In this document: piece after piece, positions 19,998 to 31,017 of the stretch
Position numbering within the stretch: position 1 is the stretch's first letter
Layout of the letters: each line of letters begins with the position of its first letter
Origin: Sterolibacterium sp.
Lineage (GTDB): Bacteria > Pseudomonadota > Gammaproteobacteria > Burkholderiales > Rhodocyclaceae
DNA length: 64,000 nt
Assembly: GCA_019105045.1 (NCBI GenBank)
Contig: JAHRWT010000091.1
Coordinates: 49,260-113,259 of the forward strand
Direction: 5' to 3'
Translations under genes and position numbers: made by a program
The notes under the pieces: model-generated
The model's database searches: none
Told to the model about the DNA's origin: nothing
Seen by the model: the letters and a program-made list of their open reading frames with translations, nothing else

Positions 19998-20957
19998 TCA
20001 AGTAGCAAAATCGTTTCGACTGACGACCACGTCTGTATCCGCCTCAGCTCTCGTAGCTCTCGTTTCAGCAATCAGGCGGCGTGGCTGCAACCAGCCTTCA
20101 GCGTCGAGCAGGCACACGCCCAGAAAGCGCTCGCCGCAATATGCGCGCCACCGCCCGGGGGGGCCGTTCCAGCGCACTGCCTGGCCTTTGCCCAAACGAA
20201 ATGCGCCAGATTCATCCAGTTCGGCACAGGGCAGATCGTCCAGCAGCGCATCAACCGGCGCCAGCAGGGCATCGCGCGCAGAACCTGTCGCTGCCTCAAT
20301 CTGCTCCAGGCTGACAGCCTGAGCCAATTCCAGCCGGCCGATGCGGGTACGCCGCAAACCCGCCAGATGCGCACCACAGCCAAGTTGCGCACCGATATCC
20401 TCGGCCAGGGTGCGAATATAGGTTCCCTTGCTGCACGCCACCGTGATCACCAGCAGATCATTGTCAAACGCGTCCATGCGCAGATCATGAATGACGACCC
20501 GGCGCGCCTTGCGCTCCACTTCGATACCTTGCCGGGCATATTCATACAGCGCCTTGCCATCCCGCTTGAGTGCCGAATACATTGGCGGCACTTGCATGCT
20601 TTCACCCACAAAACCGGCCAGCACGGCGCCAACCTGCGCCGCATCGACCGCCACGACAGATGTGCTCAGCACGTCGCCTTCGCTGTCTGCCGTCGTGGTC
20701 GTCACACCCAGGCGGATTTGTGCGACATATTCCTTGTCGGCTTCGAGCAATTCGCCAGCAAACTTGGTGGCTTCTCCAAAGCACAGCGGCAGCAGGCCAG
20801 TCGCCAGTGGATCCAGCGTTCCCGTATGACCTGCCTTGGCTGCGTTATAGAGACGTTTGACCGTCTGCAAGGCCGCATTGGATGTCAGGCCAAGCGGCTT
20901 GTCGAGCAGCAGGACACCATCGACCCGACAACGTGGCGCGCGACGCGGCGCGCTCAT
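19998..20957 (-). CDS. truB: tRNA pseudouridine(55) synthase
   Basis: Makes pseudouridine 55 in the T-loop of tRNAs. It has 319 residues. The catalytic Asp motif [26 protein letters not shown] lies near residue 40 after [18 protein letters not shown]-like C-terminal part is present ([17 protein letters not shown]...). It overlaps rbfA by four bases (ATGA, 20954-20957). Confidence 0.96.
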   Translation of the reverse strand: MSAPRRAPRCRVDGVLLLDKPLGLTSNAALQTVKRLYNAAKAGHTGTLDPLATGLLPLCFGEATKFAGELLEADKEYVAQIRLGVTTTTADSEGDVLSTSVVAVDAAQVGAVLAGFVGESMQVPPMYSALKRDGKALYEYARQGIEVERKARRVVIHDLRMDAFDNDLLVITVACSKGTYIRTLAEDIGAQLGCGAHLAGLRRTRIGRLELAQAVSLEQIEAATGSARDALLAPVDALLDDLPCAELDESGAFRLGKGQAVRWNGPPGRWRAYCGERFLGVCLLDAEGWLQPRRLIAETRATRAEADTDVVVSRNDFAT

Positions 20958-21337
20958 TCGGCCCCGGGGCCGTCGTCATCCACAGGCACCTGCGTGGCAA
21001 CGGCCTGGTCTATCAACTGCGACAGCTGGGTGCCACGTTCCACGGATTCATCATAAATGAAGTGCAGTTCCGGCAGATGATGAATCTTGATGCGTCGCCC
21101 CAGCTCGCGTCGCAGAAAACTGCTGCTGCGCCGCAGGCCTGCGGCAATTTCCGCATGATGCTCGCGCCCGCTCAGTGTCGTATAGAAAACCTTGGCATGT
21201 GCGTAATCCGGCGTCACTTCAACATCGGTCAGAGTGACCAGGCGCACGCGCGGATCCTTCAGCTCAAGACGTACCAGCTCGGCCAGTTCGCGCCGGATCT
21301 GCTCTGCCACACGGTCGCTGCGGGAGAATGTTTTCAT
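20954..21337 (-). CDS. rbfA: 30S ribosome-binding factor A
   Basis: Ribosome assembly factor binding the 30S subunit, about 127 residues from MKTFSRSDRVAEQIRRELAELV. The KH-like fold appears as LVTLTDVEVTPDYAHAKVFYTT. The start at 21337 is chosen because the 18 upstream codons in the ORF track are unlike the family. The C-terminus ends in an acidic DDDGPGAE tail that overlaps the truB start. Confidence 0.94.
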   Translation of the reverse strand: MKTFSRSDRVAEQIRRELAELVRLELKDPRVRLVTLTDVEVTPDYAHAKVFYTTLSGREHHAEIAAGLRRSSSFLRRELGRRIKIHHLPELHFIYDESVERGTQLSQLIDQAVATQVPVDDDGPGAE

Positions 21338-21398
21338 GACAGGCTCGGTGGAGAGATGATGCGACCGGCAGGCCGCATCAGCAATCAACAATCAGCAA

Positions 21399-24392
21399 TT
21401 ACAGGGAACGGGCAATGCTCTGGATTTCGAATATCTCAAGCTGATCGCCCTCGACCAGATCGTCGTAATTCTTCAATGACAAGCCACACTCAAAGCCACT
21501 CTTGACTTCCTTGACGTCATCCTTGAAGCGCTTCAGCGAGTCCAGTTCTCCGGTATGAATCACCTGGTTGTTGCGCAGCAGGCGAATCTGGGCATTACGC
21601 CGCACGCAACCGTCGGTGACCATGCAGCCGGCAACCGTACCCACCTTGGAAATACGGAAGACCTGACGCACCTCGACCATGCCGATGACATTTTCGCGTT
21701 TTTCTGGCGACAACATGCCGGACAGGGCGGCCCGCACATCATCGACCGCATCGTAAATGATGCCGTAGTAGCGCAGATCAACGCCGAGGCTTTCGGCCAG
21801 CCTGCGCGACGATGCGTCGGCGCGCGTGTTGAAGCCAATGATGACGCCATTCGACGCAGCTGCCAGGTTGACATCGGACTCGCTGATGCCACCCACGGCT
21901 GCGTGCATGATATTGACCTTGACCTCGTCGGTAGACAATTGGTTGAGCGCATGTACCAAAGCTTCCTGGGAGCCTTGCACGTCGGCTTTGATCACCAGAG
22001 AGAGCTGGCGCACTTCAGCCTGCCCAAGATTCTCGAACATGTTCTCCAGCTTGGCTGCCTGCTGTTTGGCAAGTTTCACGTCACGGAACTTGCCCTGACG
22101 GAACAGGGCAATTTCACGGGCACGGCGTTCATCGGCCAGAACAATGGCCTCGGCCCCCGCACTGGGGACTTCCGACAGGCCCTGGATTTCCACCGGAATA
22201 GAGGGGCCGGCGACTTCCACCGACTGACCGTTCTCATCCAGCATCGCCCGCACGCGACCATGCACGGCGCCAACCAGCAGCATGTCGCCACGGCGCAGGG
22301 TTCCGTTCTGCACAAGCACCGTTGCCACCGGGCCCTTGCCCTTGTCCAGACGCGCCTCGACCACCACACCTTTGGCGGGAGCATCCGGCGCAGCCGTCAG
22401 CTCCATGATTTCGGCTTGCAACAAGACATGCTCCAGCAGATCATCAATACCCTGCCCGGTTTTTGCCGACAGTGGCACGAAGGGCGAATCACCACCGTAT
22501 TCTTCCGGCACGACGCCTTCGGCCACCAGCTCTTGCTTGACGCGCTCCGGATTGGCCTCCGGCTTGTCGATCTTGTTCATGGCGACGACCAGCGGCACAC
22601 CGGCGGCCTTGGCGTGATGGATGGCTTCCTTGGTCTGTGGCATCACGCCATCATCGGCGGCCACCACCAGAATCACGATATCGGTTGCCTTGGCGCCGCG
22701 CGCACGCATGGCGGTAAACGCCTCATGACCCGGCGTATCGAGAAAAGTCACCATGCCACGCGGTGTTTCAACGTGGTAAGCACCGATATGCTGGGTGATG
22801 CCACCCGCCTCACCCGGAGCGATGCGCGTCTTGCGAATGTAATCGAGCAGCGAAGTTTTGCCGTGGTCGACGTGTCCCATGACGGTCACCACTGGCGCGC
22901 GGGCAACTGTCGCGTACTCTTTGGCCACCGCCTGTTCCTGTTCGAGAAAGGCGTCCGGATCATCCAGCTTGGCCGCAAATGGCCGATGCCCCATTTCCTC
23001 GACGATGATCATCGCCGTTTCCTGATCGAGTGACTGATTGATGGTCACCATGGTGCCCATCTTCATCAGCGTCTTGATCACTTCAGTGGCCTTGACGGCC
23101 ATCTTGTGGGCCAGATCGGCCACCGAAATGGTCTCTGGCACATGGATATCACGCACAATCTGCTCGGAAGATTGCTGCACGGCCGCTTCTTCCCCGTGAC
23201 TGGCATGTCGACCACGATGCTTGCTGCCGCCCGCACCACGCCAGCCGCTGGGGCCAGTCTCTCCGCGCGTCTTGAGACCGCGTTTCTTGGCGACATCATC
23301 CTTCCAGGTCGTTGCATTGCTGCCGGGCTTTTTGGCCGTTTTCTTCTCATCTCCCCTGCCGGCGGGCTTGTGCAGCGTTCCGGTGACGCCGGCGGGTTTG
23401 TCCTCCGGCTTGGCAGTGGCTTCTGCCGCTTTCTGGGCGGCCTCGAGTTGGGCCTGCTGCGCGGCAAGCCGTCGTTCGGCCTCGATACGTGCCCGCTCCT
23501 GCTTTTCCTTGAAGTCTGCAGCCTGGCGCGCCAGCAGTTCAGCCTGTTTCTGCGCTTCGCGTTGCCGCTGCTCCAGCTCGTCTGCGCTGACAACACTGCG
23601 AACCACACGCACAGCAGAACCCGCCTTGGTGCCCGCGCTGGTTCGCGGCGTGACGCTGGCCGGCGTACCTGTCGTTGCAGAGGCATCAGTCGTTGCCGTG
23701 GCTTTCTTGCTCGTTTTGGTTTTGGGCTTGGCGGCAGCTTCTTCGCCGGTCGCGGCAGCTTCATCCACAGCAGATGCGGTTTTCCCGGCGGGTGCGGCGT
23801 CCTCGGCCTTGCGCCGGGTTTCCGTTTTTGTTGCCGCTTTCGCCGGTACGGCAACCGCGTCATCAGACGACACTGCTGCGGCTTGCTCAATGACGGGCGC
23901 CGCCACCGGAATGGCCGTCGCAGCCGGCGGGATCGCGCTGTTGTCCGCATCGACAGCCACGACCGCTTCCACAGCGTGAGCGGCTGTTTCTGCCGGCGCC
24001 GGTGGCTGCGGCGCGGCGGTTGCCATAGCGGCCGAAGTTTCCGCCGCTGCTGCGGTTTCCGCAGCAACCGCTGTTTCCGCAACGGCTTCAGGCGCATCAC
24101 GACGCACCAGCACGCGCTTCTTGCGCACTTCAACCGGTATGGTCCGCGCCTTGCCACTGGCATCCGAAGCGCGAATTTCGGTGGTTTTCTTGCGCGTCAA
24201 TGTGATCTTGGACTTGCCTTCCGGCTCGCCATGTGATTTGCGCAAAAACTCCAGCAGCCTGGCCTTGTCCTGTTCGGTCAGGGCATCATCGACTGCCTTC
24301 TTGCCAACTCCCGCCTTTTGCAGCTGTTCCAGCAGCACGGTTGCGGAGACTTTGAGTTCAGTGGCAAATTGGGTGACGTTCATCTGTGACAT
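21399..24392 (-). CDS. infB: Translation initiation factor IF-2
   Basis: GTPase that delivers initiator tRNA to the 30S subunit, 997 residues. It has an IF2_N domain ([21 protein letters not shown]), a long Ala/Lys/Glu-rich low-complexity region (about 85-400), then the G domain with [26 protein letters not shown] and [10 protein letters not shown]-Tu-like domains end in [17 protein letters not shown]. The long linker is typical of betaproteobacterial IF-2. It starts 18 bases after nusA. Confidence 0.97.
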   Translation of the reverse strand: MSQMNVTQFATELKVSATVLLEQLQKAGVGKKAVDDALTEQDKARLLEFLRKSHGEPEGKSKITLTRKKTTEIRASDASGKARTIPVEVRKKRVLVRRDAPEAVAETAVAAETAAAAETSAAMATAAPQPPAPAETAAHAVEAVVAVDADNSAIPPAATAIPVAAPVIEQAAAVSSDDAVAVPAKAATKTETRRKAEDAAPAGKTASAVDEAAATGEEAAAKPKTKTSKKATATTDASATTGTPASVTPRTSAGTKAGSAVRVVRSVVSADELEQRQREAQKQAELLARQAADFKEKQERARIEAERRLAAQQAQLEAAQKAAEATAKPEDKPAGVTGTLHKPAGRGDEKKTAKKPGSNATTWKDDVAKKRGLKTRGETGPSGWRGAGGSKHRGRHASHGEEAAVQQSSEQIVRDIHVPETISVADLAHKMAVKATEVIKTLMKMGTMVTINQSLDQETAMIIVEEMGHRPFAAKLDDPDAFLEQEQAVAKEYATVARAPVVTVMGHVDHGKTSLLDYIRKTRIAPGEAGGITQHIGAYHVETPRGMVTFLDTPGHEAFTAMRARGAKATDIVILVVAADDGVMPQTKEAIHHAKAAGVPLVVAMNKIDKPEANPERVKQELVAEGVVPEEYGGDSPFVPLSAKTGQGIDDLLEHVLLQAEIMELTAAPDAPAKGVVVEARLDKGKGPVATVLVQNGTLRRGDMLLVGAVHGRVRAMLDENGQSVEVAGPSIPVEIQGLSEVPSAGAEAIVLADERRAREIALFRQGKFRDVKLAKQQAAKLENMFENLGQAEVRQLSLVIKADVQGSQEALVHALNQLSTDEVKVNIMHAAVGGISESDVNLAAASNGVIIGFNTRADASSRRLAESLGVDLRYYGIIYDAVDDVRAALSGMLSPEKRENVIGMVEVRQVFRISKVGTVAGCMVTDGCVRRNAQIRLLRNNQVIHTGELDSLKRFKDDVKEVKSGFECGLSLKNYDDLVEGDQLEIFEIQSIARSL

Positions 24393-24410
24393 ATGGTTGC
24401 CCCTTCATGG

Positions 24411-25889
24411 TTACTCGGCTGCAAACCAGTGTGCACGAGCCTTGGTGATCAGATCTTTGGCCTGTTCCTCATCGATGCCGGTGTATTCCATCAGCTCATC
24501 GGTGGCAAGATCTGCCAGATCGTCACGCGACAGAACATTGTTGCGCGCCAGTTTGGCCGCCAGTGATTTATCCATACCAACAACTTCGAGTAGATCATCC
24601 GAAACATGTTCAAGCTGCTCTTCATCGACAATGGCTTCAGTCAGCAGGGCGTTACGCGCACGGTCACGCAACTCGTTGACCGTGGCCTCGTCGAAGGCTT
24701 CGATTTCCAGCATCTCGGCAAGCGGGATATAGGCCACTTCTTCCAGAGTGGAGAGCCCCTCCTCGATCAGGATATCGGCAACTTCCTCATCCACATCGAG
24801 CCTTTCCATGAACAGCGTGCGGATGGCACCGTGCTCTTCTGCCGATTTTTGCTGTGATTCTTCAACCGTCATCAGATTGACGGTCCAGCCAGTCAGCTCC
24901 TGGGCCAGCCGCACGTTCTGGCCACCCCGGCCAATGGCGATGGCCAGGTTGTCATCATTGACCACCACATCCATGGCGTGCTTTTCCTCGTCGACGACGA
25001 TGCTCGACACTTCAGCCGGCGCCAGCGCGCCAATGACAAACTGTGCCGGTTCAGCCGACCAGTGAATGATATCGACACGCTCGCCAGCCAGTTCATTGGT
25101 GACGGCCGTAACACGCGAACCGCGCATTCCGACACAGGTGCCGATCGGATCAATCCGTGGATCGTTGGACTTGACGGCAATCTTGGCGCGCACACCGGGA
25201 TCACGTGCTGCCGACTTGATTTCCAGCAGGCCATCTTCAATTTCCGGAACTTCCAGCTCAAACAGCTTGATGATGAATTCGGGCGCAGTACGCGACAAGA
25301 TCAGCTGTGGCCCACGCGCAGTACGATCGATTTTCATCAGCCAGGCACGCACCCGGTCACCGGGACGCAGGTTCTCGCGTGGAATCATCTGATCGCGCGG
25401 CAAAACCGCCTCTATGCGTCCGGCCTCGATGATGACATTGCCACGCTCGACGCGCTTGACCGTGCCATTCACCAGAAACTCCTTGCGATCAAGGAAGTCG
25501 TTGAGGATCTGCTCACGCTCCGCATCGCGGATTTTCTGCATGATGACTTGCTTGGCCGCCTGGGCGCCAATACGTCCAAAATCAACCGGCTCCAGGGTTT
25601 CTTCGATGTAGTCGTCGATGGCAATATCCGGAATCTGCTCGCGCGCATCGATGATGCCGATCTGACACTCATCTTTCTCGACCAGTTCATCAGGCATCAC
25701 CAGCCAACGGCGGTAGGCTTCGAAATCGCCTGTTTCACGATCGATTTCCACACGCACATCGGCATCGTCATGCACTTTCTTCTTCGTTGCCGAAGCCAGT
25801 GCCATTTCCAGGGCAGTGAATACGATGTCCTTCGGCACGTTCTTTTCACGTGACAACGCATCAACCAGCAGCAAAAGTTCACGACTCAT
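24411..25889 (-). CDS. nusA: Transcription termination/antitermination factor NusA
   Basis: RNA polymerase-binding elongation factor, 492 residues. Domain order: N-terminal domain ([18 protein letters not shown]), S1 ([31 protein letters not shown]), two KH domains ([32 protein letters not shown]) and two acidic AR2 repeats at the end. I use ATG 25889, which has GGGAG six bases ahead, not the track start at 25913. It may feed back on the terminator-like element in its own operon leader. Confidence 0.97.
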   Translation of the reverse strand: MSRELLLLVDALSREKNVPKDIVFTALEMALASATKKKVHDDADVRVEIDRETGDFEAYRRWLVMPDELVEKDECQIGIIDAREQIPDIAIDDYIEETLEPVDFGRIGAQAAKQVIMQKIRDAEREQILNDFLDRKEFLVNGTVKRVERGNVIIEAGRIEAVLPRDQMIPRENLRPGDRVRAWLMKIDRTARGPQLILSRTAPEFIIKLFELEVPEIEDGLLEIKSAARDPGVRAKIAVKSNDPRIDPIGTCVGMRGSRVTAVTNELAGERVDIIHWSAEPAQFVIGALAPAEVSSIVVDEEKHAMDVVVNDDNLAIAIGRGGQNVRLAQELTGWTVNLMTVEESQQKSAEEHGAIRTLFMERLDVDEEVADILIEEGLSTLEEVAYIPLAEMLEIEAFDEATVNELRDRARNALLTEAIVDEEQLEHVSDDLLEVVGMDKSLAAKLARNNVLSRDDLADLATDELMEYTGIDEEQAKDLITKARAHWFAAE

Positions 25890-25922
25890 TTGTTTCTCCC
25901 GCAAGCTATTCACTCAATCCTG

Positions 25923-26366
25923 TCAAAACTTCGGCACCAAACGCGCCTTGTCGATTTGCGCCAGCGGCAGCTCGAATGACTGCTCGCTGCCTTCGCCCTG
26001 CAACAGCACGAGAGGCTCGTCTGCGATACGGACACCGCGCAGCACGCCACTGAAATTGCGCCGCCCGGCAATCGGCAGGCGCATCCGCACCTGGGCTTCC
26101 TGACCGGCAAAACGTTCGAAATCCACCACTTTTTTCAGCGGACGATCCAGACCGGGCGAGGAAACCTCAAGCCGGTCGTAATCAATATTCTCGACAGTGA
26201 ACAAGCGCGTCAGATGATTGCTCACCGCTGCGCAGTCATCCACCGTAATGCCTTCCGGCCGATCGATGAACACCCGCAACAAACGGGCGCGCGGCGTCGT
26301 CTCGAAATCGACGAGTTCATAGCCCAAGCCGCTGACGGCATGTTCGATATGCTCAAGCAACTGCAT
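25923..26366 (-). CDS. rimP: Ribosome maturation factor RimP
   Basis: 30S assembly factor, 147 residues from [22 protein letters not shown], with the family block [28 protein letters not shown] and the [10 protein letters not shown] motif. The track ORF extends 56 codons upstream, but that extension runs through the operon leader and its terminator hairpin, so it is not coding. First gene of the rimP-to-pnp operon. Confidence 0.96.
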   Translation of the reverse strand: MQLLEHIEHAVSGLGYELVDFETTPRARLLRVFIDRPEGITVDDCAAVSNHLTRLFTVENIDYDRLEVSSPGLDRPLKKVVDFERFAGQEAQVRMRLPIAGRRNFSGVLRGVRIADEPLVLLQGEGSEQSFELPLAQIDKARLVPKF

Positions 26367-26385
26367 ACAGTTTTGTTGCCACAAA

Positions 26386-26450
26386 TAAAAAATGGGCGAA
26401 ACGCCCATCCTCTTGGATCCCCGATACGTCCGTACCGCACGTTGGTGCGG
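26386..26450 (-). promoter_or_regulatory. rimP operon leader: hairpin plus intrinsic terminator (attenuator)
   Basis: On the minus strand the leader carries CCGCAC-CAAC-GTGCGG (26450-26435). It is followed by ATGGGCG-TTT-CGCCCAT (26408-26392) and TTTTTTATTT. The second element is a textbook intrinsic terminator, placed between the promoter and the rimP ATG. All seven operon genes are downstream, so readthrough must be regulated or partial. Confidence 0.8.
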
Positions 26451-26551
26451 CGGCGCGTCGAAGACATGGAAAATGTAACCTGCCGCAACAGCACAGGGGC
26501 CAGAAGCCGCTGCGCCTGCAACCCCTGCCGGCAAGACCGCTAAACCGCTGG

Positions 26552-26580
26552 ATTATATAGAAACAGGCTCATGGACGCAA
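26552..26580 (-). promoter_or_regulatory. Promoter of the rimP-nusA-infB operon
   Basis: Minus strand TTGCGT (26580-26575), a 17-base spacer and TATAAT (26557-26552). It is about 180 bases upstream of rimP and just below the glmM stop. The -35 is identical to that of the ftsH promoter. Confidence 0.8.
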
Positions 26581-26623
26581 ATGAAAGCAAGGCAAAATGA
26601 AACCATGGTGAGCTTCTGCCGCT

Positions 26624-27991
26624 TCAGTTTGCAGCAACCGCATGACGCACAGCGGCGGCGACATGTTCAGCCCAATGCTGCACTTCCTCGCGCGCCTCGC
26701 CTTCAACCATGATCCGCAGCAGCGGCTCGGTACCTGAGGGACGCAAGAGTACCCGCCCACGCCCATCGAGGGCCGCCTCCGCCGCCTGACTGGCTGCCTG
26801 GATGCCGGAATGCTCGCGCCAAGCAAAGCCTTGAGGCAGGCGCACATTGATCAAACGTTGCGGATACATCGTCAGGTCAGCACATGCCTCGGCCAGCGTC
26901 AAACGCTGGCCACGCAGCGCGGACAACACCTGCAAGGCCGCCACGATGCCATCGCCCGTCGTATGCTTGTCCAGACAGATGATGTGCCCGGAATTCTCCC
27001 CTCCCAGCAGCCAGCCGCGCTCCCCCAGCGTTTCCAGTACATAACGATCACCCACCCTGGCCCGCTCGAACGCAATGCCGCGCCGCCCCAGAGCATGTTC
27101 AAAACCCAGATTGCTCATCAGCGTGCCAACCACGCCGTCACCCTCGGCAAAACTGCGGTGACCGGCAATCACATACAGCAACTGATCACCATCGTAGAGA
27201 TGGCCTTCGGCATCGGCCATCAGCAGACGATCGGCATCGCCATCCAGAGCAATCCCCAGATCTGCCCGCGACTCAAGCACCGCCCGCCGCAAACTTTCGC
27301 CTGCAGTGGCACCGACGCCATCATTGATGTTCAGGCCATTCGGCGCCACCCCCACCGCCACCACCTCGGCCCCCAGTTCATGGAAGACCGCAGGCGCAAC
27401 CTGGTAAGCCGCCCCGTGCGCACAATCAACGGCGATCTTCATCCCCCGCAAATCGAGTTCATTGGGAAAGGTGCTCTTGCAGAATTCGATGTAACGCCCA
27501 CGTGCATCGTCGATGCGGCGCGCCCGCCCCAAACGGGCCGAATCCAGACAGCCCATGGGCTGCTCCAGACGGGCCTCGATTTCCTGTTCCAGGGCATCGG
27601 GCAGTTTGCTGCCCTGCGCAGAAAAAAACTTGATGCCGTTATCGTGAAACGGATTGTGCGATGCCGAAATCACCACCCCAGCCTGCAGGCGCAACGCCCG
27701 CGTAAGATAGGCCACGGCCGGCGTGGGCAACGGTCCGCAGAGCATGACATCAACACCCGCCGCCGCAAAACCGGCTTCCAGCGCGGCTTCCAGCAAGTAA
27801 CCCGACACCCGGGTATCCTTGCCAATCAACACAGCCGGCCGCTCACCTTCAGGCAAGGTGCCATGTCGCAGGTCATCGGCCACCAGCACCGTCCCTGCGG
27901 CGTAGCCCAGGCGCATGACAAATTCCGGCGTGATCGGCAGTTGTCCAACCAGCCCACGCACCCCATCCGTTCCAAAATATTTGCGGCTCAT
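26624..27991 (-). CDS. glmM: Phosphoglucosamine mutase
   Basis: Converts glucosamine-6-P to glucosamine-1-P for peptidoglycan and LPS synthesis. It has 455 residues: [13 protein letters not shown] start, active-site serine loop [18 protein letters not shown] (near 100), metal-binding loop [13 protein letters not shown] (near 247), sugar-binding GGENSGHII, and phosphate-binding [17 protein letters not shown]. It follows folP by 44 bases, the conserved ftsH-folP-glmM order. Confidence 0.97.
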   Translation of the reverse strand: MSRKYFGTDGVRGLVGQLPITPEFVMRLGYAAGTVLVADDLRHGTLPEGERPAVLIGKDTRVSGYLLEAALEAGFAAAGVDVMLCGPLPTPAVAYLTRALRLQAGVVISASHNPFHDNGIKFFSAQGSKLPDALEQEIEARLEQPMGCLDSARLGRARRIDDARGRYIEFCKSTFPNELDLRGMKIAVDCAHGAAYQVAPAVFHELGAEVVAVGVAPNGLNINDGVGATAGESLRRAVLESRADLGIALDGDADRLLMADAEGHLYDGDQLLYVIAGHRSFAEGDGVVGTLMSNLGFEHALGRRGIAFERARVGDRYVLETLGERGWLLGGENSGHIICLDKHTTGDGIVAALQVLSALRGQRLTLAEACADLTMYPQRLINVRLPQGFAWREHSGIQAASQAAEAALDGRGRVLLRPSGTEPLLRIMVEGEAREEVQHWAEHVAAAVRHAVAAN

Positions 27992-28026
27992 TTCGATTCT
28001 GACTCCGATCCGAATACCTTCAGTGT

Positions 28027-28050
28027 TTCATTGATTCATTGATTCATTGC
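28027..28050. repeat. 8-bp tandem repeat (TTCATTGA), 3 units, spanning the folP stop
   Basis: TTCATTGA twice and then TTCATTGC. The folP stop codon (28036-28038, minus strand) is part of the repeat, so gain or loss of units would alter the folP C-terminus. Confidence 0.85.
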
Positions 28051-28905
28051 TTCGTACCGATGCGGATTGCCACCAACCGCTTGCAGCGCATCAAGCACCG
28101 CCAGCGCATCACGCGTGGCGCAGACATCATGCACGCGCACGATGGCCGCGCCGCGCTGCACAGCCAGCAGCGCGGCGGCCACGCTGGCCGGCACGCGCTC
28201 ATGGGCCGGGCGGCCAGTGAGCGCGCCCAGCATCGACTTGCGCGACAGCCCCACCAGCAAGGGCAGACCATCCACCGCCAGCGTCGCAAGCTGGCGCAGC
28301 AGGACAAGATTATGTTCCAGCGTCTTGCCAAAACCAAAGCCCGGATCAAGCACGATACGGTCGCGCGCCACGCCCGCCCTGTCGGTTGCCGCGATGCGCG
28401 CCCGGAAGAAATCGGCAACTTCGCCAACGACATCGTCGTAGAACGGCGCCCGCTGCATGGTGCGCGGCTCGCCCTGCATGTGCATCAGACAGAGGGCGCA
28501 GGAACTTTCCGCAACAGCCGCCAACGCACCCGGCATCTGCAAGGCGGTGATGTCGTTGATCATGTCCGCCCCGGCCGCCAGCGTAGCGCGCATCACTTCC
28601 GGCTTCACCGTATCGACTGACAGGGGCACGCCACAATCGCGCAAACCTTCGAGAACCGGCAGCACGCGCGCCAGCTCCTGGGCGGTACTGACGGGAGCGG
28701 CGCCGGGTCGCGAGGACTCGCCGCCCAGGTCGAGCAACTGCGCGCCGGCGACCACCAGTTGCCGACCGTGCTCGATGGCGCGCGCCACATCATCCGCCAG
28801 ACCGTCACCTGAAAATGAATCGTCCGTCAGGTTGACAATGCCCATGAGCAGCGGTCGCGCCAGACTCAGTTCGAAACGACCACAGCGCAAGTGCGGCGGC
28901 GTCAT
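28036..28905 (-). CDS. folP: Dihydropteroate synthase
   Basis: Joins pABA to hydroxymethyl-dihydropterin pyrophosphate in folate synthesis; target of sulfonamides. About 289 residues from MTPPHLRCGRFELSL. Family motifs: LLMGIVNLTDDSFSGDG (usual form NVTPDSFSDGG, so loop 1 is altered), LDLGGESSRPGA (the usual Thr is Ser), DMINDITALQ, LDPGFGFGKTLEHN and LVGLSRKSMLGAL. The start at 28905 gives the family-like short lead into CGRF; ATG 28959 is an alternative, but its extra codons run through a terminator-like hairpin. Neither has a strong ribosome binding site. Confidence 0.93.
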   Translation of the reverse strand: MTPPHLRCGRFELSLARPLLMGIVNLTDDSFSGDGLADDVARAIEHGRQLVVAGAQLLDLGGESSRPGAAPVSTAQELARVLPVLEGLRDCGVPLSVDTVKPEVMRATLAAGADMINDITALQMPGALAAVAESSCALCLMHMQGEPRTMQRAPFYDDVVGEVADFFRARIAATDRAGVARDRIVLDPGFGFGKTLEHNLVLLRQLATLAVDGLPLLVGLSRKSMLGALTGRPAHERVPASVAAALLAVQRGAAIVRVHDVCATRDALAVLDALQAVGGNPHRYEAMNQ

Positions 28906-28907
28906 AT

Positions 28908-28939
28908 CAAAAGGCCGCGCGGGTGGCGCGGCCTTTTGG
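28908..28939 (-). terminator. Terminator-like hairpin between ftsH and folP
   Basis: A perfect stem CAAAAGGCCGCGC / GCGCGGCCTTTTG with a 5-base loop, followed on minus by ATATGAC after the TTTTG. It lies about 80 bases past the ftsH stop and directly before the folP ATG, so it may partly terminate or attenuate. Confidence 0.65.
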
Positions 28940-29020
28940 CTTGTCTGCTCGGGATTCATCCGGACGGCTGATTGCAAATGTTTTCTGCCCTGCCGTACGC
29001 CTGTCTGTTGGCGCCCGGCA

Positions 29021-30901
29021 TCAAGCGGGGGCGGTTGCGGTAGGTGCGGCCCCTGAAGGACCATCGACCGTCGGCTTTTGCGGACTCGCACTCGGTTTGG
29101 GCGCACGGGGCTGCTTGCCGGCCATGATGTCGTCGATCTGCTCGGTATCCAGCGTCTCCCATTCCAGCAGAGCGTGCGCCATGATATCCATCTTGTCGCG
29201 GTTTTCCTCGATCAGCTTGCGGGCCACGGCATATTGCCGATCGATGATGGCACGGATTTCGGCATCGACTTTCTGCATGGTGGCCTCGGACACATTCTTG
29301 TGCGTGGTCACCGAACGGCCCAGAAACACTTCGCCTTCATTCTCGCCGTAGACCATGGTGCCCAGTGCATCGGACATGCCCCATTGCGTCACCATGCGGC
29401 GGGCGATATCGGTGGCGCGCTCGAAGTCATTGGAGGCGCCGGTGGTCATCTGGTTCATGAAGATTTCTTCGGCAATACGACCACCAAACAGTACGGCAAT
29501 GGTCTGCAGCAGGCGCTCCTTGTCCTGGCTGTAGCGATCTTCTTCGGGTAGCTGCATGGTCACACCCAGCGCCCGGCCACGCGGGATGATGGTGACTTTA
29601 TGCACCGGATCGGTCTTGTCCAGCAGCTTGGCAACGACGACGTGACCCGCCTCGTGGTAGGCCGTGTTCTTGCGTTCTTCCTCGGGCATCACCATGGTCT
29701 TGCGCGCCGCGCCCATGATGATCTTGTCCTTGGCGTTCTCGAAATCCTCCATATCGACCACGCGCTTGTTGAGGCGGGCAGCGAACAGGGCGGCTTCATT
29801 GACCAGGTTGGCCAGGTCAGCACCGGAGAATCCCGGTGTGCCACGGGCGATGATGTCCGCCTTGACATCCGGTGCGATCGGCACCTTGCGCATATGCACC
29901 ATGAGAATCTGCTCGCGGCCACGGATATCGGGCAGCGGTACGACCACCTGGCGGTCGAAACGGCCTGGTCGCAGCAGCGCCGGATCGAGGACATCGGGAC
30001 GGTTGGTGGCCGCGATGACGATGACACCGGAAGTGCCCTCGAAGCCATCCATTTCCACCAGCAACTGGTTCAGCGTCTGTTCGCGCTCATCGTTGCCGCC
30101 GCCCAGGCCCGCGCCACGCTGGCGACCAACGGCGTCGATCTCATCAATAAAAATGATGCAAGGCGCGTTCTTCTTGGCATTCTCGAACATGTCACGCACG
30201 CGCGCTGCGCCGACACCGACGAACATCTCGACGAAATCGGAACCCGAAATCGAGAAGAACGGCACCTTGGCCTCGCCGGCAATCGCCTTGGCCAGCAAGG
30301 TTTTGCCAGTACCCGGACTGCCCACCATGAGCACGCCACGCGGAATGCGGCCGCCGAGTTTCTGGAACTTGGAGGGGTCGCGCAGGAAATCAACCAGCTC
30401 GGCCACATCTTCCTTGGCCTCGTCACAGCCGGCCACATCGGCAAACGTCACCTGATTGCTCGAATCATCCAGCAGGCGCGCCCGGCTCTTGCCAAAGGAA
30501 AAAGCGCCGCCCTTGCCGCCGCCCTGCATCTGTCGCATGAAGAATACCCAGACGCCGATGAGCAACAGCATCGGGAACCAGGAGATGAACAGATTCATCA
30601 GAAAGGATTGTTCCTCATCCGCCTTGGCGACGATCTTGACGTTGTACTTGAGCAGATCACTGACCATCCACAGATCGGGTGGCGCGTAGGTCGTGACCTT
30701 CTTGCCATCGATAGTCGAAGCCTCCAGGGTACGCCCCTGGATGACCACCTTGGCGATATGCCCCAGCTTCACCTCTTCGAGAAACTGGGAATAATCAATC
30801 ACCGACTGCGGCTCGTGACGCGCCCCGAACTGATTGAACACCGTCATCAAAACGATGCCGACCACCAGCCAAACGGCCAGACTTTTAAGCATGTTGTTCA
30901 A
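29021..30901 (-). CDS. ftsH: ATP-dependent zinc metalloprotease FtsH
   Basis: Membrane AAA+ protease for quality control and LpxC turnover, 626 residues. Two membrane segments (about 5-22 and 100-125), Walker A GSPGTGKT (about 200), Walker [16 protein letters not shown], second region of homology [21 protein letters not shown], and zinc site [10 protein letters not shown] (about 420). The start is TTG at 30901: AAAGGAG sits 7 bases upstream, while the ATG three codons on is too far from it. Confidence 0.97.
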   Translation of the reverse strand: MNNMLKSLAVWLVVGIVLMTVFNQFGARHEPQSVIDYSQFLEEVKLGHIAKVVIQGRTLEASTIDGKKVTTYAPPDLWMVSDLLKYNVKIVAKADEEQSFLMNLFISWFPMLLLIGVWVFFMRQMQGGGKGGAFSFGKSRARLLDDSSNQVTFADVAGCDEAKEDVAELVDFLRDPSKFQKLGGRIPRGVLMVGSPGTGKTLLAKAIAGEAKVPFFSISGSDFVEMFVGVGAARVRDMFENAKKNAPCIIFIDEIDAVGRQRGAGLGGGNDEREQTLNQLLVEMDGFEGTSGVIVIAATNRPDVLDPALLRPGRFDRQVVVPLPDIRGREQILMVHMRKVPIAPDVKADIIARGTPGFSGADLANLVNEAALFAARLNKRVVDMEDFENAKDKIIMGAARKTMVMPEEERKNTAYHEAGHVVVAKLLDKTDPVHKVTIIPRGRALGVTMQLPEEDRYSQDKERLLQTIAVLFGGRIAEEIFMNQMTTGASNDFERATDIARRMVTQWGMSDALGTMVYGENEGEVFLGRSVTTHKNVSEATMQKVDAEIRAIIDRQYAVARKLIEENRDKMDIMAHALLEWETLDTEQIDDIMAGKQPRAPKPSASPQKPTVDGPSGAAPTATAPA

Positions 30902-30952
30902 GCGACTGCTCCTTTCGGCATGACGACCGAAACTGTGTAAAACAAAAGGCTG

Positions 30953-30981
30953 ATTGTAGTTCCGATCCCTTGGTCACGCAA
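30953..30981 (-). promoter_or_regulatory. Probable ftsH operon promoter
   Basis: Minus strand TTGCGT (30981-30976), a 17-base spacer and TACAAT (30958-30953), about 50 bases ahead of the ftsH start in the rlmE-ftsH gap. Confidence 0.65.
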
Positions 30982-31017
30982 ACGGAACGGGCCGATCGAT
31001 CCAGTCAAAAACCCTGC

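Noticed and set aside
26366-26534. N-terminal extension of RimP
   Set aside because: The extension crosses a promoter-proximal leader with a perfect intrinsic terminator. Family length fits the start at 26366.
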